Shown here piece after piece: positions 18,309 through 26,317 of a DNA stretch of 64,000 nucleotides (positions are counted from its first letter, which is position 1; the number at the start of each line of letters is the position of its first letter). The notes below the pieces were generated by a model, which did not search any database, was not told where the DNA came from, and was given only the letters and a program-made list of their open reading frames with translations. Position numbers and translations under genes: made by a program. The stretch spans positions 186,001 through 250,000 of the forward strand of contig CAVZZG010000002.1 of NCBI GenBank assembly GCA_963779685.1, read 5' to 3'. The stretch is from CAVZZG01 sp963779685 (GTDB lineage Bacteria > Actinomycetota > Thermoleophilia > Gaiellales > F1-60-MAGs149).

Positions 18309-19228
18309 CAGGCCAGGTGATCCCAGCCCGACAGCGACCCTTCGGCACCGGCGCCCACGAACACGACACCCTCGCCGGCCTCGATGCGCCCGATGATCGT
18401 GACACCGCCGGGAACGGCATCGGCGGCCACGGCCGCGAGCAGCTCGTAGTCCTCGCCACCGGTGGCGGCGAACACGGCGGGCTCGACGCCCAGCTCCCGG
18501 GCGAGGTCGGCGACGCCGGCCTGCAGCGGCAGCCGGTCGAGATCCACGACCACGCGCACGCCGCTCGCCTCGGCCAGGCGCCGGGCATCGGAGGCCACGC
18601 CGTCGGACACGTCGAGCATGGCGTGCGCGACCTCGGCCAGGCGCCGGGACTCGGCCAGGCGAGGCTGCGGGCGCCGGTGGCGATCGGCGAGCGACGGCTG
18701 GGCGGTGCCCCGCTCGAGGAGCATCCTCCCGGCTTCGGAGCCGCCCAGTTCACCCGTGACGACCAGCAGGTCGCCGGGGTCGGCACCCGACCGCAGCACC
18801 GGCCGGAGCGCCTGCCCGATCACGGTCACGGCCAGCGTCAGCACGGGCGCGCGGGAGACGTCGCCGCCGGCGACAGGGCACCGGAACGTCGCGGCGCAGT
18901 CGTAGAGGCCGCGGTAGAGCTCCTCGGCGTCGGCGTCGGCGAACCCGGCCGGGAGACCGAGGCCCACCAGAGCGCACACCGGATCGGCCCCCATGGCGGC
19001 CAGGTCGGAGAGGTTCACGGCCAGCGCCTTCCAGCCAAGGTCCTCGAACGAGGAGGTCGCCAGCCGGAAGTGCACGTCCTCGACCAGCAGGTCGCAGCTG
19101 GCCACCAGACCGCCGGCGAGCACGGCCGCGTCATCGCCGATCCCGACCCGCACCGCGCCGCTCGCAGGCCCGACGACAGCGGCCAGCCGAGCGATCAGAT
19201 CGAACTCGCCTCCCACCCTGCGGGCCAT
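18308..19228 (-). CDS. thiL: thiamine-monophosphate kinase
   Basis: Phosphorylates thiamine monophosphate to the active cofactor. 306 residues with the AIRS/ThiL fold. Visible motifs are GEFDLIARL at the start, VGIGDDAAVL near 30 (Mg-ATP binding), CDLLVEDVHF near 50, WKALAVNLSDLAAMGADP, AGGDVSRAP, LDVSDGVASDA and GGEDYELL. The frame is open upstream, but ATG 19228 matches the family N-terminus. It is the first gene of a two-gene operon with the CytX-like permease and is divergent from the pheA leader peptide, only 16 bp away. Confidence 0.95.
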   Translation of the reverse strand: MARRVGGEFDLIARLAAVVGPASGAVRVGIGDDAAVLAGGLVASCDLLVEDVHFRLATSSFEDLGWKALAVNLSDLAAMGADPVCALVGLGLPAGFADADAEELYRGLYDCAATFRCPVAGGDVSRAPVLTLAVTVIGQALRPVLRSGADPGDLLVVTGELGGSEAGRMLLERGTAQPSLADRHRRPQPRLAESRRLAEVAHAMLDVSDGVASDARRLAEASGVRVVVDLDRLPLQAGVADLARELGVEPAVFAATGGEDYELLAAVAADAVPGGVTIIGRIEAGEGVVFVGAGAEGSLSGWDHLA

Positions 19229-19230
19229 GG

Positions 19231-19236
19231 TACGCT
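19231..19236 (+). promoter_or_regulatory. -10-like element for the pheA leader
   Basis: TACGCT lies 8 bp before the leader-peptide ATG, so the transcript would begin within one or two bases of that ATG (leaderless). No clear -35 is visible; the upstream DNA is the thiL coding start. Weak evidence by itself, but it fits the very short space available. Confidence 0.4.
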
Positions 19237-19244
19237 GGCTGGCG

Positions 19245-19295
19245 ATGGCACGCGCCGTCTTCCGGTTCTTCTTCTTTACCCCGCCGGGAGGCTGA
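19245..19295 (+). CDS. phenylalanine-rich leader peptide of pheA (attenuator)
   Basis: A 16-residue ORF, MARAVFRFFFFTPPGG, with five Phe codons: position 6 and then four consecutive at 8-11 (TTC TTC TTC TTT at 19266-19277). It ends with TGA 84 bp upstream of pheA and is followed by a strong GC hairpin. This is the classical layout of a biosynthetic leader peptide: low charged tRNA-Phe stalls the ribosome on the Phe run and changes the RNA fold downstream. The match between the amino acid enriched and the product of the downstream pathway makes chance unlikely. There is no room for a Shine-Dalgarno sequence, so leaderless initiation is likely. Confidence 0.85.
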   Translation: MARAVFRFFFFTPPGG

Positions 19296-19350
19296 CGCGC
19301 GGCAGTTGAGTTCGCGCAGCGGCCCCCGGCGCTCCGGCCCCGGGGGCCGC
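19260..19350 (+). terminator. transcription attenuator between the leader peptide and pheA
   Basis: Three mutually exclusive pairings can be drawn. The terminator stem is 19319-19329 with 19340-19350 (GCGGCCCCCGG/CCGGGGGCCGC, 11 bp, 10 nt loop), followed by only a short T run (GCCGTTTCC), as in many actinobacterial terminators. The antiterminator is GCCGGG 19283-19288 with CCCGGC 19325-19330 plus GCTG 19291-19294 with CAGC 19317-19320. The protector is TTCCGG 19260-19265 with CCGGGA 19284-19289, whose loop holds the Phe codons. Stalling on Phe codons would open the protector and favour the antiterminator. Stems were paired by eye, without energy calculation. Confidence 0.75.
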
Positions 19351-19379
19351 GCCGTTTCCGGGTGCGAAAGCGAGTGCCC

Positions 19380-20225
19380 ATGTCGTACGTCCACCGTCCA
19401 CGCATCGCGTATCCAGGCGCCGCCGGGTCCTACTCGGCGGAGGCCTCGGCCGTGCTCTACCCCGACGCCGACCTGTACTCGGCGGGGACGTTCGAGGACG
19501 TCTTCACGGACGTCCGGGCCGGCCGCGCCGCGGCGGGCGTCCTGCCGATCGAGAACTCCCTCGCCGGCCTGGTGGCGGACACGTGCGACCTCATCGCCGA
19601 CGGCGAGCTCCCGATCGGCGGCGAGGCCGTCCTGCACATCCCGCACTGCCTCTCGAGCGTCCCCGGCGCAACCGAGGCGGGCATCCGGCGGATCTACTCG
19701 CACCCGGTCGCGCTGGAACAGTGCCGCCGGTTCCTGAACGGCCGCTTCGAGCGGATCGCGTGCACCACCACCGCCGACGCCTGCCAGGAGGTCACGAGGG
19801 CGGGCGACCCCGCGTTCGCCGCCATCGCCTCGCCGGGCGCGGCCCTGCGCTACGGCCTCGAGGTGCTGCGCGAGGACATCTCCGACCACCCCGAGAACTA
19901 CACGCGGTTCATCGCCGTTTCGCGCGGCCCGATCCGGCCGATGACGTCCGGCGTGCACTGGCGCACCGCCCTCCGCCTCGTCACCACCCACCGCCCCGGC
20001 GCGCTGCACGAGGCGATCGAGCCGTTCCGCTACCACGACGTGAACATGGTCTCGCTGCACTCCCGCCCGCTGCCCGGCGAGCCGTGGCGCTACCAGTTCT
20101 ACCTCGACGTGGACGGGCACCGCGAGGAGCCGACGGTGGCGCGGGCGCTGGAGGACGTCGAGCGCCGGAGCGCCCTGCTGGTCGTGCTCGGCGCGTACCC
20201 GGCGGCGGAGCGACCCGGAGCCTGA
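19380..20225 (+). CDS. pheA: prephenate dehydratase
   Basis: Converts prephenate to phenylpyruvate in phenylalanine synthesis. 281 residues in two parts. The dehydratase domain (1-185) begins RIAYPGAAGSYSAEAS, with NYTRFIAVSR at its end carrying the catalytic Thr-Arg-Phe. The C-terminal ACT domain (195-275) has RPGALHEAIEPF and SLHSRP (the ESRP region), which binds Phe for feedback inhibition. No chorismate mutase domain is fused; a separate AroQ-type gene is at 55516-55812. ATG 19380 is chosen; GTG 19362 and 19374 are in frame. It is controlled by the upstream attenuator and overlaps the helicase start (TGATG). Confidence 0.95.
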   Translation: MSYVHRPRIAYPGAAGSYSAEASAVLYPDADLYSAGTFEDVFTDVRAGRAAAGVLPIENSLAGLVADTCDLIADGELPIGGEAVLHIPHCLSSVPGATEAGIRRIYSHPVALEQCRRFLNGRFERIACTTTADACQEVTRAGDPAFAAIASPGAALRYGLEVLREDISDHPENYTRFIAVSRGPIRPMTSGVHWRTALRLVTTHRPGALHEAIEPFRYHDVNMVSLHSRPLPGEPWRYQFYLDVDGHREEPTVARALEDVERRSALLVVLGAYPAAERPGA

Positions 20226-22483
20226 TGCGGCCCTGGGCGGACGTCCTGGCGCTGGGCCTGCCCCCGAACGAGCCGCGCCTCGCCCACCTGGAGGAGTTCG
20301 ACCCGTCGGGCGCCGTCACGGTACCGCTGCCCCCGGACCTCGATCCGCGGCTCTGGTCGGGGCTGGTCGGCCGTGGCATCACCACCCTCTACCCGCACCA
20401 GGCGGCGATGTGGGAGCGCGCCCGGGACGGCGCGAACGCCGGCGTCGTGACCGGCACGGCGAGCGGCAAGACGCTGGCCTATGCCCTGCCGGTGATCCAG
20501 CGGCTGCTGGACGATCGCCACGCCCGGGCGTTCTACCTGTCGCCGACCAAGGCCCTGGCGCAGGATCAGGCGCGGGGTCTTCGCGACCTCGGGCTCGGCC
20601 GGGCCCTCCGGCCGGCCCTCTACGACGGTGACGTCGATGCGAGCGGGCGCGCAATGGCGCGGCGCCACGCGAACCTCATCCTCACCAATCCCGACATGCT
20701 CCACGTCGGCATCTGCCCGCACCTCGATCGGTGGGGCGACGTCCTGGCGAACCTCGCGTTCGTCGTCATCGACGAGGCCCACGTGTACCGGGGCGTGTTC
20801 GGCTCCCACGTCGCGAACGTGATCCGGCGCCTGCGGCGGCTCTGCGCCGCAGTCGGGGCCGAACCGCAGTTCCTGCTCGCGTCGGCCACCGTGGCCAACC
20901 CGGAGGAGGCCATGAGCGAGCTGATCGGCGCGCCGGTCGAGATCGTCACGGGCGACGGCGCGCCGCGGCCGGCTCGCACCGCGGCGCTGTGGAATCCGAC
21001 CCTGCTCGATCCCGACACGGGCCAGCGGGCCTCGGCGCTGGCGGAGGCGGCCGCGCTCGTCGCCGAACTGGTGGCTCGCGACCAGCGCGTGATCTGCTTC
21101 GGCCGTACCCGGCGGACGGTCGAGGTGGTGCAGCGGATCGCGCGCGAGACGATCACGGCCCGCGCGCCGCACTTCCGCGACGCGATCGCCCCGTACCGCG
21201 CGGGCTACACGGCAGAGCAGCGCCGCGAGCTGGAGCGCCGGCTCAACGACGGCGACCTGCGCGCAGTCGTGACGACCAACGCCCTCGAGCTCGGGATCGA
21301 CATCGGCCTGCTCGACTGCGCGATCTCGATCGGGTTCCCGGGCACGGTGGCGAGCCTGCACCAGCAGTGGGGCCGGGCAGGTCGGTCGGGAGCTGGCCTC
21401 GCCATGCTGATCGCGTCGCCGGACGCGCTCGACCAGTACTTCCTGCGCAATCCGGACAAGCTGTTCGGGCGACCGGTCGAGGCAGCCATCCTCGACCACG
21501 CCAGTGCGGAGATCCGGCGGGCCCACATCGCCTGCGCCGCCTTCGAGGCGCCCATCACGGAGGCCGACGACGAGACGCTCGGCCCCGGCGCCTACAGCGC
21601 CGCCCTGCGGATGACGGAGGACGGCGACCTGCGGGTGACCCCGGCGGGGATCGCGTGGGCACGGGGGAGCTTCCCGGCGGCCGAGATCGCGCTGCGGTCG
21701 TCATCGACCGATCACGTGGTGATCGTGCAGGAGGAAACCGGTCAGGTGCTCGGCACGGTCGAACGCAGCCGGGCGTGCCATACGGTCCACGAGGGCGCCG
21801 TGTACCTGCACCTCGGCGAGTCCTACCTCGTCTCCGGCCTCGATCTCGACCGCCGCGTGGCGCGCGTCCGGCCCTTCGACGAGGCGTGGTACACCCAGGT
21901 GAGGTCCGCCACGGCGACCGACATCGACCGCCCGCTCGAGCAGCGGTGGTCCTGCGGCGTCCCGCTCGCATTCGGCGACCTGGCCGTGACCGAGCAGGTG
22001 CTCGCCTACCAGCGCAAGGCACTCCCGCGGCACGAGGTGCTGTCGAGCACCGACCTCGATCTGCCGGCGGACACGTTCGCGACCCAGGGACTCTGGTTCA
22101 CCGTTCCCGACGATCTCACCCGAGCCTGCGACGACCGGCTCGGAGCGCTGCACGCCGCCGAGCACGCGCTCATCTCGGTGCTGCCGCTGCACGCCATGTG
22201 CGACCGCTGGGACATCGGCGGGCTGTCCACCAACCTGCACCCCGCCACGGCCCGGCCGACCATCTTCATCTACGACGGGCACCCCGGCGGGATCGGCCTG
22301 ACGCGGCTCGGCTTCCGGCGGTTCGAGGACCTGGTGGGCGACGCGCGGGACGTCGTGCGGGACTGCCCGTGCACGGACGGCTGCCCGTCGTGCGTGCAGT
22401 CGCCGAAGTGCGGCAACCTCAACGAGCCGCTCTCGAAGGCGGGCGCGCTGGTGCTGTTCGACGGCATGTGCGACCGCTGCTAG
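20225..22483 (+). CDS. DEAD/DEAH-box helicase with DUF1998 and four-cysteine cluster (MrfA/YprA family)
   Basis: A 752-residue superfamily 2 helicase. RecA1: Q-like region LYPHQAAMW near 60, Walker A TGTASGKT near 77, DEAH box VVIDEAH near 185, SAT motif LLASATVA. RecA2: TTNALELGIDIG and QQWGRAGRSG (motif VI). The C-terminal DUF1998 region ends in CPCTDGCPSCVQSPKCG, the four-cysteine cluster that binds metal. This architecture matches MrfA/Hrq1-type DNA repair helicases acting on mitomycin-type damage in Bacillus. The start ATG overlaps the pheA stop, so it is in the pheA transcript for reasons that look positional rather than functional. Confidence 0.92.
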   Translation: MRPWADVLALGLPPNEPRLAHLEEFDPSGAVTVPLPPDLDPRLWSGLVGRGITTLYPHQAAMWERARDGANAGVVTGTASGKTLAYALPVIQRLLDDRHARAFYLSPTKALAQDQARGLRDLGLGRALRPALYDGDVDASGRAMARRHANLILTNPDMLHVGICPHLDRWGDVLANLAFVVIDEAHVYRGVFGSHVANVIRRLRRLCAAVGAEPQFLLASATVANPEEAMSELIGAPVEIVTGDGAPRPARTAALWNPTLLDPDTGQRASALAEAAALVAELVARDQRVICFGRTRRTVEVVQRIARETITARAPHFRDAIAPYRAGYTAEQRRELERRLNDGDLRAVVTTNALELGIDIGLLDCAISIGFPGTVASLHQQWGRAGRSGAGLAMLIASPDALDQYFLRNPDKLFGRPVEAAILDHASAEIRRAHIACAAFEAPITEADDETLGPGAYSAALRMTEDGDLRVTPAGIAWARGSFPAAEIALRSSSTDHVVIVQEETGQVLGTVERSRACHTVHEGAVYLHLGESYLVSGLDLDRRVARVRPFDEAWYTQVRSATATDIDRPLEQRWSCGVPLAFGDLAVTEQVLAYQRKALPRHEVLSSTDLDLPADTFATQGLWFTVPDDLTRACDDRLGALHAAEHALISVLPLHAMCDRWDIGGLSTNLHPATARPTIFIYDGHPGGIGLTRLGFRRFEDLVGDARDVVRDCPCTDGCPSCVQSPKCGNLNEPLSKAGALVLFDGMCDRC

Positions 22484-22493
22484 GCTGGACCGC

Positions 22494-22680
22494 GGAGGTC
22501 GCTCTCGCTGCGCGTAAGGGGGAAGCCCGGTGCAATGCCGGCGCGGTCCCGCCGCTGTGAGGGGCGTCCAACCGGTCGCCGGTCCTTCGGGCCGCCCACT
22601 GGCTGATAGCTGGGAAGGGAGATCGGTTGGCCGGCGCAGATGCGCCGCGAGTCCGCCCCGAGTCAGAACACCCGCCTCCC
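22494..22680 (+). ncRNA. cobalamin (B12) riboswitch
   Basis: The conserved cobalamin-element core is present: AAGGGGGAA then CCGGTGCAATGCCGG and GGTCCCGCCGCTGT across 22516-22558, and the closing box AGTCAGAACACC at 22661-22672. P1 is GGAGGT 22494-22499 with GCCTCC 22674-22679. A variable stem region (22561-22650) lies between the two halves. It starts 11 bp after the helicase stop and 35 bp before the first gene of a six-gene operon for B12 binding and uptake. The GCCTCC strand is also exactly complementary to the first gene's Shine-Dalgarno GGAGGC at 22706-22711, which suggests control of translation initiation. Confidence 0.93.
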
Positions 22681-22714
22681 GATACCAAGACCCCCTCGAG
22701 GAGCAGGAGGCACC

Positions 22715-23383
22715 ATGAAGCCGATCCGGCTGTGCAGCACCGTCCTGGCGGCGCTGCTGATCGCCGTCCCGGCGGCGTCCGCCGCCCGCGCGACCGTGCG
22801 CGTGATGACCGCCACCGCGGACCTGATCGGGCCCGTCCCGGAGCTGTCCGGGGCCGCCAGGTCCTACGTCGACGACACCGGCACCGTCCAGGTGCTGCCC
22901 GCCGACACCGTGATGGGGCAACTGGTCGCCGTCGCGGCCGTGCACGACCTCGCCGTCGGCGTGCACGTCAGCTCGTTCGGCGGGTACGTGACCGGCATCG
23001 GCGGCGTCACGCCCGACCCGACCGCAGGGTTCTGGGAGCTCTTCGTCAACGACGCGGCCGCGACCGCCGGCGCCGATCAGACCACGATCCACCGCGGCGA
23101 CGAGGTCGTCTGGGTGCTCGACCCCGACTTCACCAGGCCCGGCCCGTCGTTCCTCGACCTGAACCTGGTGACGCGCCGTCGCCGCCGCGCGGTGCTGCAC
23201 GTGACCCGGGTCGACGAGACCGGCGCCGTCCCGGGCGCCGGCGCCCACCTCCGGGTCGCCGGGCGCCGGTACGTGGCCGACGCCCGCGGCAACATCGTGA
23301 TCCGGGTGGCGGGGCGGTTCCGCACCCGGGCCTGGCTCGCGGGATCGATCTCCTCGCAGCGCATCACCGTGCCCGGTGCCTAG
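22715..23383 (+). CDS. secreted DUF4430 (transcobalamin C-domain-like) protein
   Basis: 222 residues with a clear signal peptide (cleavage after about ASA, residue 23). The DUF4430 beta domain occupies roughly 50-135: DTVMGQLVAVAAVHDL, then FGGYVTGIGGV, GFWELFVNDAAA and HRGDEVVWVL, which is the family's pattern of a substrate-facing sheet with a WxxxVN strand. DUF4430 is the bacterial relative of the C-terminal domain of intrinsic factor and transcobalamin. The remaining C-terminal 85 residues look like a carboxypeptidase-regulatory/Ig-type beta domain (VPGAGAHLRVAGRRYVAD). Start ATG 22715 is fixed by GGAGG. First gene after the B12 riboswitch, so a cobalamin-binding role is the natural inference. 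Confidence 0.85.
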   Translation: MKPIRLCSTVLAALLIAVPAASAARATVRVMTATADLIGPVPELSGAARSYVDDTGTVQVLPADTVMGQLVAVAAVHDLAVGVHVSSFGGYVTGIGGVTPDPTAGFWELFVNDAAATAGADQTTIHRGDEVVWVLDPDFTRPGPSFLDLNLVTRRRRRAVLHVTRVDETGAVPGAGAHLRVAGRRYVADARGNIVIRVAGRFRTRAWLAGSISSQRITVPGA

Positions 23384-24183
23384 TGCTGCGGCGCGCCGTC
23401 ATCCTGCTCTGCGCTGCCGGCGTCGCGGTGACGGCGTGTGGTGAGCGCCGGCTGAAGGCGGCACCGGCCTCGGAGACGGCACCGACGGCGCGGATGGTCG
23501 TCACCGCCGGGTACGGAGCGACGGTGCTGCGGGACGCGAAGGTGGCGCCGGCCCAGACGGTGATGGCCGCGCTCCAGGCGATCACGACCGTCACGACGCG
23601 CTACGGCGGGCGGTTCGTGGAGTCGATCGACGGTCGCGAGGGCTCGCTCGGGCGCGCGGAGGACTGGCTCTACTTCGTGAACGGGATCGAGGCCGGCAGC
23701 GGCGCGGCGGACACCACCGTCCACGCCGGCGACGTCGTCTGGTGGGACTTCCGGCGGTGGAACCACTACGCCCACGTCCCCGTGGTCGTCGGTGGCTGGC
23801 CGAAGCCCCTGAAGGCAGGGGCCACGCCAGGCCCCTGCCGGGTCCTGATCGGCGCCGAGGCGGACATCGATCGCCAGGCCCCGGCCTGGCCGTCGGCCGA
23901 GCGGGCTCCCCAGGCGTCCGGGCTGACGGCATGGATCGACGGAGACACCGTGCGCATCTGGGACGCGGCAGCCCAGGCGCCGCGGACGGTCGGCGGCGGC
24001 CGGGCAGTCGCCGCAGCCGTGCTCGACGGCTCGTGCGCCACGCTGGTGGTGGCAGGGCTCGATGCCTCCGCCGCGACAGCGGCGGCGAAGCGCATCGCGG
24101 CCGACCCCGGGGTGCTGGCGCACCGCTACGCCGTGGTCTTCGGCGCCGCCGGCGAGCCGCTGGCGTACGGAGGCGGAGGGTGA
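23383..24183 (+). CDS. DUF4430 lipoprotein
   Basis: 266 residues starting with a lipoprotein signal (VLRRAVILLCAAGVAVTAC, lipid-modified Cys19). The DUF4430 core runs from about 35 to 125, with VMAALQAIT, RFVESIDGREG, DWLYFVNGIEA and HAGDVVWWDFRRW. The C-terminal half (about 130-265) is not recognised. It starts with a GTG overlapping the previous stop by one base. Being anchored to the membrane beside an ECF transporter, it may hand cobalamin to the S component, whereas the first DUF4430 protein is free or wall-associated. Function is inferred only from domain and operon. Confidence 0.85.
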   Translation: MLRRAVILLCAAGVAVTACGERRLKAAPASETAPTARMVVTAGYGATVLRDAKVAPAQTVMAALQAITTVTTRYGGRFVESIDGREGSLGRAEDWLYFVNGIEAGSGAADTTVHAGDVVWWDFRRWNHYAHVPVVVGGWPKPLKAGATPGPCRVLIGAEADIDRQAPAWPSAERAPQASGLTAWIDGDTVRIWDAAAQAPRTVGGGRAVAAAVLDGSCATLVVAGLDASAATAAAKRIAADPGVLAHRYAVVFGAAGEPLAYGGGG

Positions 24184-25022
24184 GGGCCGGGGTCGCACCG
24201 CTGCCGGCCGTGCTGGTGCACGGTGGACTCGGCGTGGTCGCGTTCTCGACCAACGACCCGGTGGTGCTGGCGGCCTGCCTGGCAGCCGCGATCGCGCTGC
24301 TGGCGGTCTCGCGGGCTCCGTGGCGGCTCTTCGCAACGGTCGCCGTGGTGACCGGGCTGAGCGTAGCGCTGCTGAATCCGCTGGTCTCGAGCCAGGGCGA
24401 CCTGATCCTGTTCGACGGGCCATCACTGCCGCTCCTCGACCTGCAGGTCACGCTCGAGGAGGTTGCGTACGGCCTCGCCATGGGCACCCGGATCGCGGCC
24501 ACGACGCTGCTGTGCGGCGCCTTCCTCGGCATCGTCGATCGCGACCGGCTGGCGGCCGCGGTATCGCGGGTGGCTCCCAGGTCGGCGCTGACGGTGGCGC
24601 TGGCCGCGAGGATGCTGCCGGCCCTGCGCCGGGACGCGCAGTCCATCGACGAGGCCGCGCGTCTCCGTGGCATGGTGACCGGCAGCCGCCGGGCCCGGCT
24701 GCATGGCTACGCGGGTCTGCTGGAACCGCTCACGGCCTCGGCCCTCGAGCGGGGTATGGATCACGCCGAGGCCATGGCCGCGCGAGGCTACGGCGAGGGC
24801 GCGCGCACGGCCATCCCCGAGCCTCGCCTGACCATCCGCGAGCGGCTGGCGACGGCGACCGGGGTGGCGGCGGCCGTGCTCGCGGCGGCCTCGATCGGCG
24901 GGGTGGCTCCGTTCGGCTGGTACCCGACGATGACAACGGTCACGGCCGCGGCCTGGCTGCTCGCCTCCAGTACCCTCGCGGTGGGGCTCGCCGCGGCCAG
25001 CCTGTTCCGGGATCGCACGTGA
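24180..25022 (+). CDS. ecfT: ECF transporter transmembrane (T) component
   Basis: 280 residues with five or six transmembrane segments and the two EcfT coupling helices: AARLRGM near 160 and AMAARGYG near 200. These Ala-Arg-Gly motifs dock into the ATPase subunits. This CbiQ-like family transmits ATP hydrolysis to the vitamin-binding S component. The start GTG overlaps the previous stop (GTGA). The operon position between the lipoprotein and the ATPase makes a dedicated cobalamin ECF transporter the simplest reading. Confidence 0.9.
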   Translation: MRAGVAPLPAVLVHGGLGVVAFSTNDPVVLAACLAAAIALLAVSRAPWRLFATVAVVTGLSVALLNPLVSSQGDLILFDGPSLPLLDLQVTLEEVAYGLAMGTRIAATTLLCGAFLGIVDRDRLAAAVSRVAPRSALTVALAARMLPALRRDAQSIDEAARLRGMVTGSRRARLHGYAGLLEPLTASALERGMDHAEAMAARGYGEGARTAIPEPRLTIRERLATATGVAAAVLAAASIGGVAPFGWYPTMTTVTAAAWLLASSTLAVGLAAASLFRDRT

Positions 25023-26317
25023 TCGCCGCCCGGGCCGAGCGGGTGACGTACACCTACCCCGGCGGCACGGAACCGGCGCTCCGCGACGTGTCGTTCGCAT
25101 GCCTCGAGGGCGAGTTGGTGGTGCTCGCCGGACCGTCCGGCGGCGGCAAGACGACGTTGCTGCGCGCGCTGGCCGGGCTCGTACCCCAGTTCCACGGCGG
25201 CCGGCTGGAAGGCCGCGTGTCGCGGCGCGGATTCGCCGGCATCGCATTCCAGGACGCCGAGGCCCAGGGCGTCTATCGCGACGTCGTGCGCGACGTCGCC
25301 TTCGGCCTCGAGAACCGGGCGTGGCCTCGACATGCGATCCGGCCGGCCGCGCTCGACGCGCTTGACACCGTGGGCGCCCGGCACCTGGCAGGTAGGACCC
25401 TCGACGCGATCTCGGGCGGGGAGCTTCAGCGGGTCGCGCTGGCGGGCGTGCTCGCGCCCCGCCCATCGCTCCTGCTGCTCGACGAGCCGACGTCGCAGCT
25501 CGACGACGAGGCGGCGGACCGGCTGGTCGCGGTCCTCCGCGATCTCGCATCGCAGGGTGTCGCCGTCGTCGTTGCAGAGCATCGCGTCGATCGCTTCGCC
25601 GCCGTCGCCGGCCGCATCATCGGCGTGGAGAACGGCGCGATCGACGCGTATCGCCCCGTCCGCGTCCCCGCCGCGGCCGTTACCGAACCGGGCCCTGCCC
25701 TGCTCGAGACGGTCGCCCTCACGGCGCGTCGTGGCACCGGCGGCGTCGAAAACGCGGCGCTCACGCTGCGGGCGGGTGAGGTCGTTGCACTGCACGGTGC
25801 CAACGGCGCCGGCAAGACGACGCTGCTGCGCGTGCTCGCGGGTCTCGACCGGCCGCTCACCGGCGCGGTCCACCACCACGGCGTCGACGTCACCTCGCAC
25901 CCCGCGGAGCAACGCCATCCCGCCATCGCGCTCGTGCCGCAGGACCCCGGCCGGTACCTGCTGCGGTCGACCGTCGCCGACGAGGTCGGATCGGCCGAGA
26001 CGCTCGTCTTGCTGGGCCTGTCCGAGGTGGCCGGACGCCACCCGTTCGACCTGTCCGCCGGCCAGCGCGAGCGGGTGGCGCTGGCCGCGGCGATGGCCCG
26101 CGATCCCGAGGTGCTGCTCCTGGATGAGCCGACCCGAGGGATGGATCCGGCCCGTCGCGTCGAGCTCGCCGGCCTGCTTCGCGCGCGCGCCACGCGAGGG
26201 GGCGCCGTGCTGGTGGCGACGCACGACCGCAGCTTCGCCGCGGCGTGCGGTGCGCGCGCGCTGGAGCTTCGCGACCGCCGGCTCGTGAGCGGACGCGTAC
26301 GGGTGCACGTGGCATGA
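25019..26317 (+). CDS. ecfA: fused ECF transporter ATPase (EcfA-EcfA')
   Basis: 432 residues holding two complete ABC ATPase domains in one chain. Domain 1: Walker A GPSGGGKTT near 40, Q-loop AFQDAEAQ, signature ISGGELQRVALAGV, Walker B LLLLDEPT, H-loop AEHR. Domain 2: GANGAGKTT near 265, VPQDPGRY, LSAGQRERVALAAA, VLLLDEPT, ATHDR. Both sites look competent. Most Firmicute ECF systems encode the two ATPases separately; fused versions occur in Actinomycetota. Start GTG 25019 overlaps the T component by 4 bp. Confidence 0.93.
   Translation: MIAARAERVTYTYPGGTEPALRDVSFACLEGELVVLAGPSGGGKTTLLRALAGLVPQFHGGRLEGRVSRRGFAGIAFQDAEAQGVYRDVVRDVAFGLENRAWPRHAIRPAALDALDTVGARHLAGRTLDAISGGELQRVALAGVLAPRPSLLLLDEPTSQLDDEAADRLVAVLRDLASQGVAVVVAEHRVDRFAAVAGRIIGVENGAIDAYRPVRVPAAAVTEPGPALLETVALTARRGTGGVENAALTLRAGEVVALHGANGAGKTTLLRVLAGLDRPLTGAVHHHGVDVTSHPAEQRHPAIALVPQDPGRYLLRSTVADEVGSAETLVLLGLSEVAGRHPFDLSAGQRERVALAAAMARDPEVLLLDEPTRGMDPARRVELAGLLRARATRGGAVLVATHDRSFAAACGARALELRDRRLVSGRVRVHVA

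Noticed and set aside
17070..19228. TPP riboswitch upstream of thiL
   Set aside because: The gap to the divergent pheA leader is 16 bp, too short for a riboswitch, and no CUGAGA-type core is visible.
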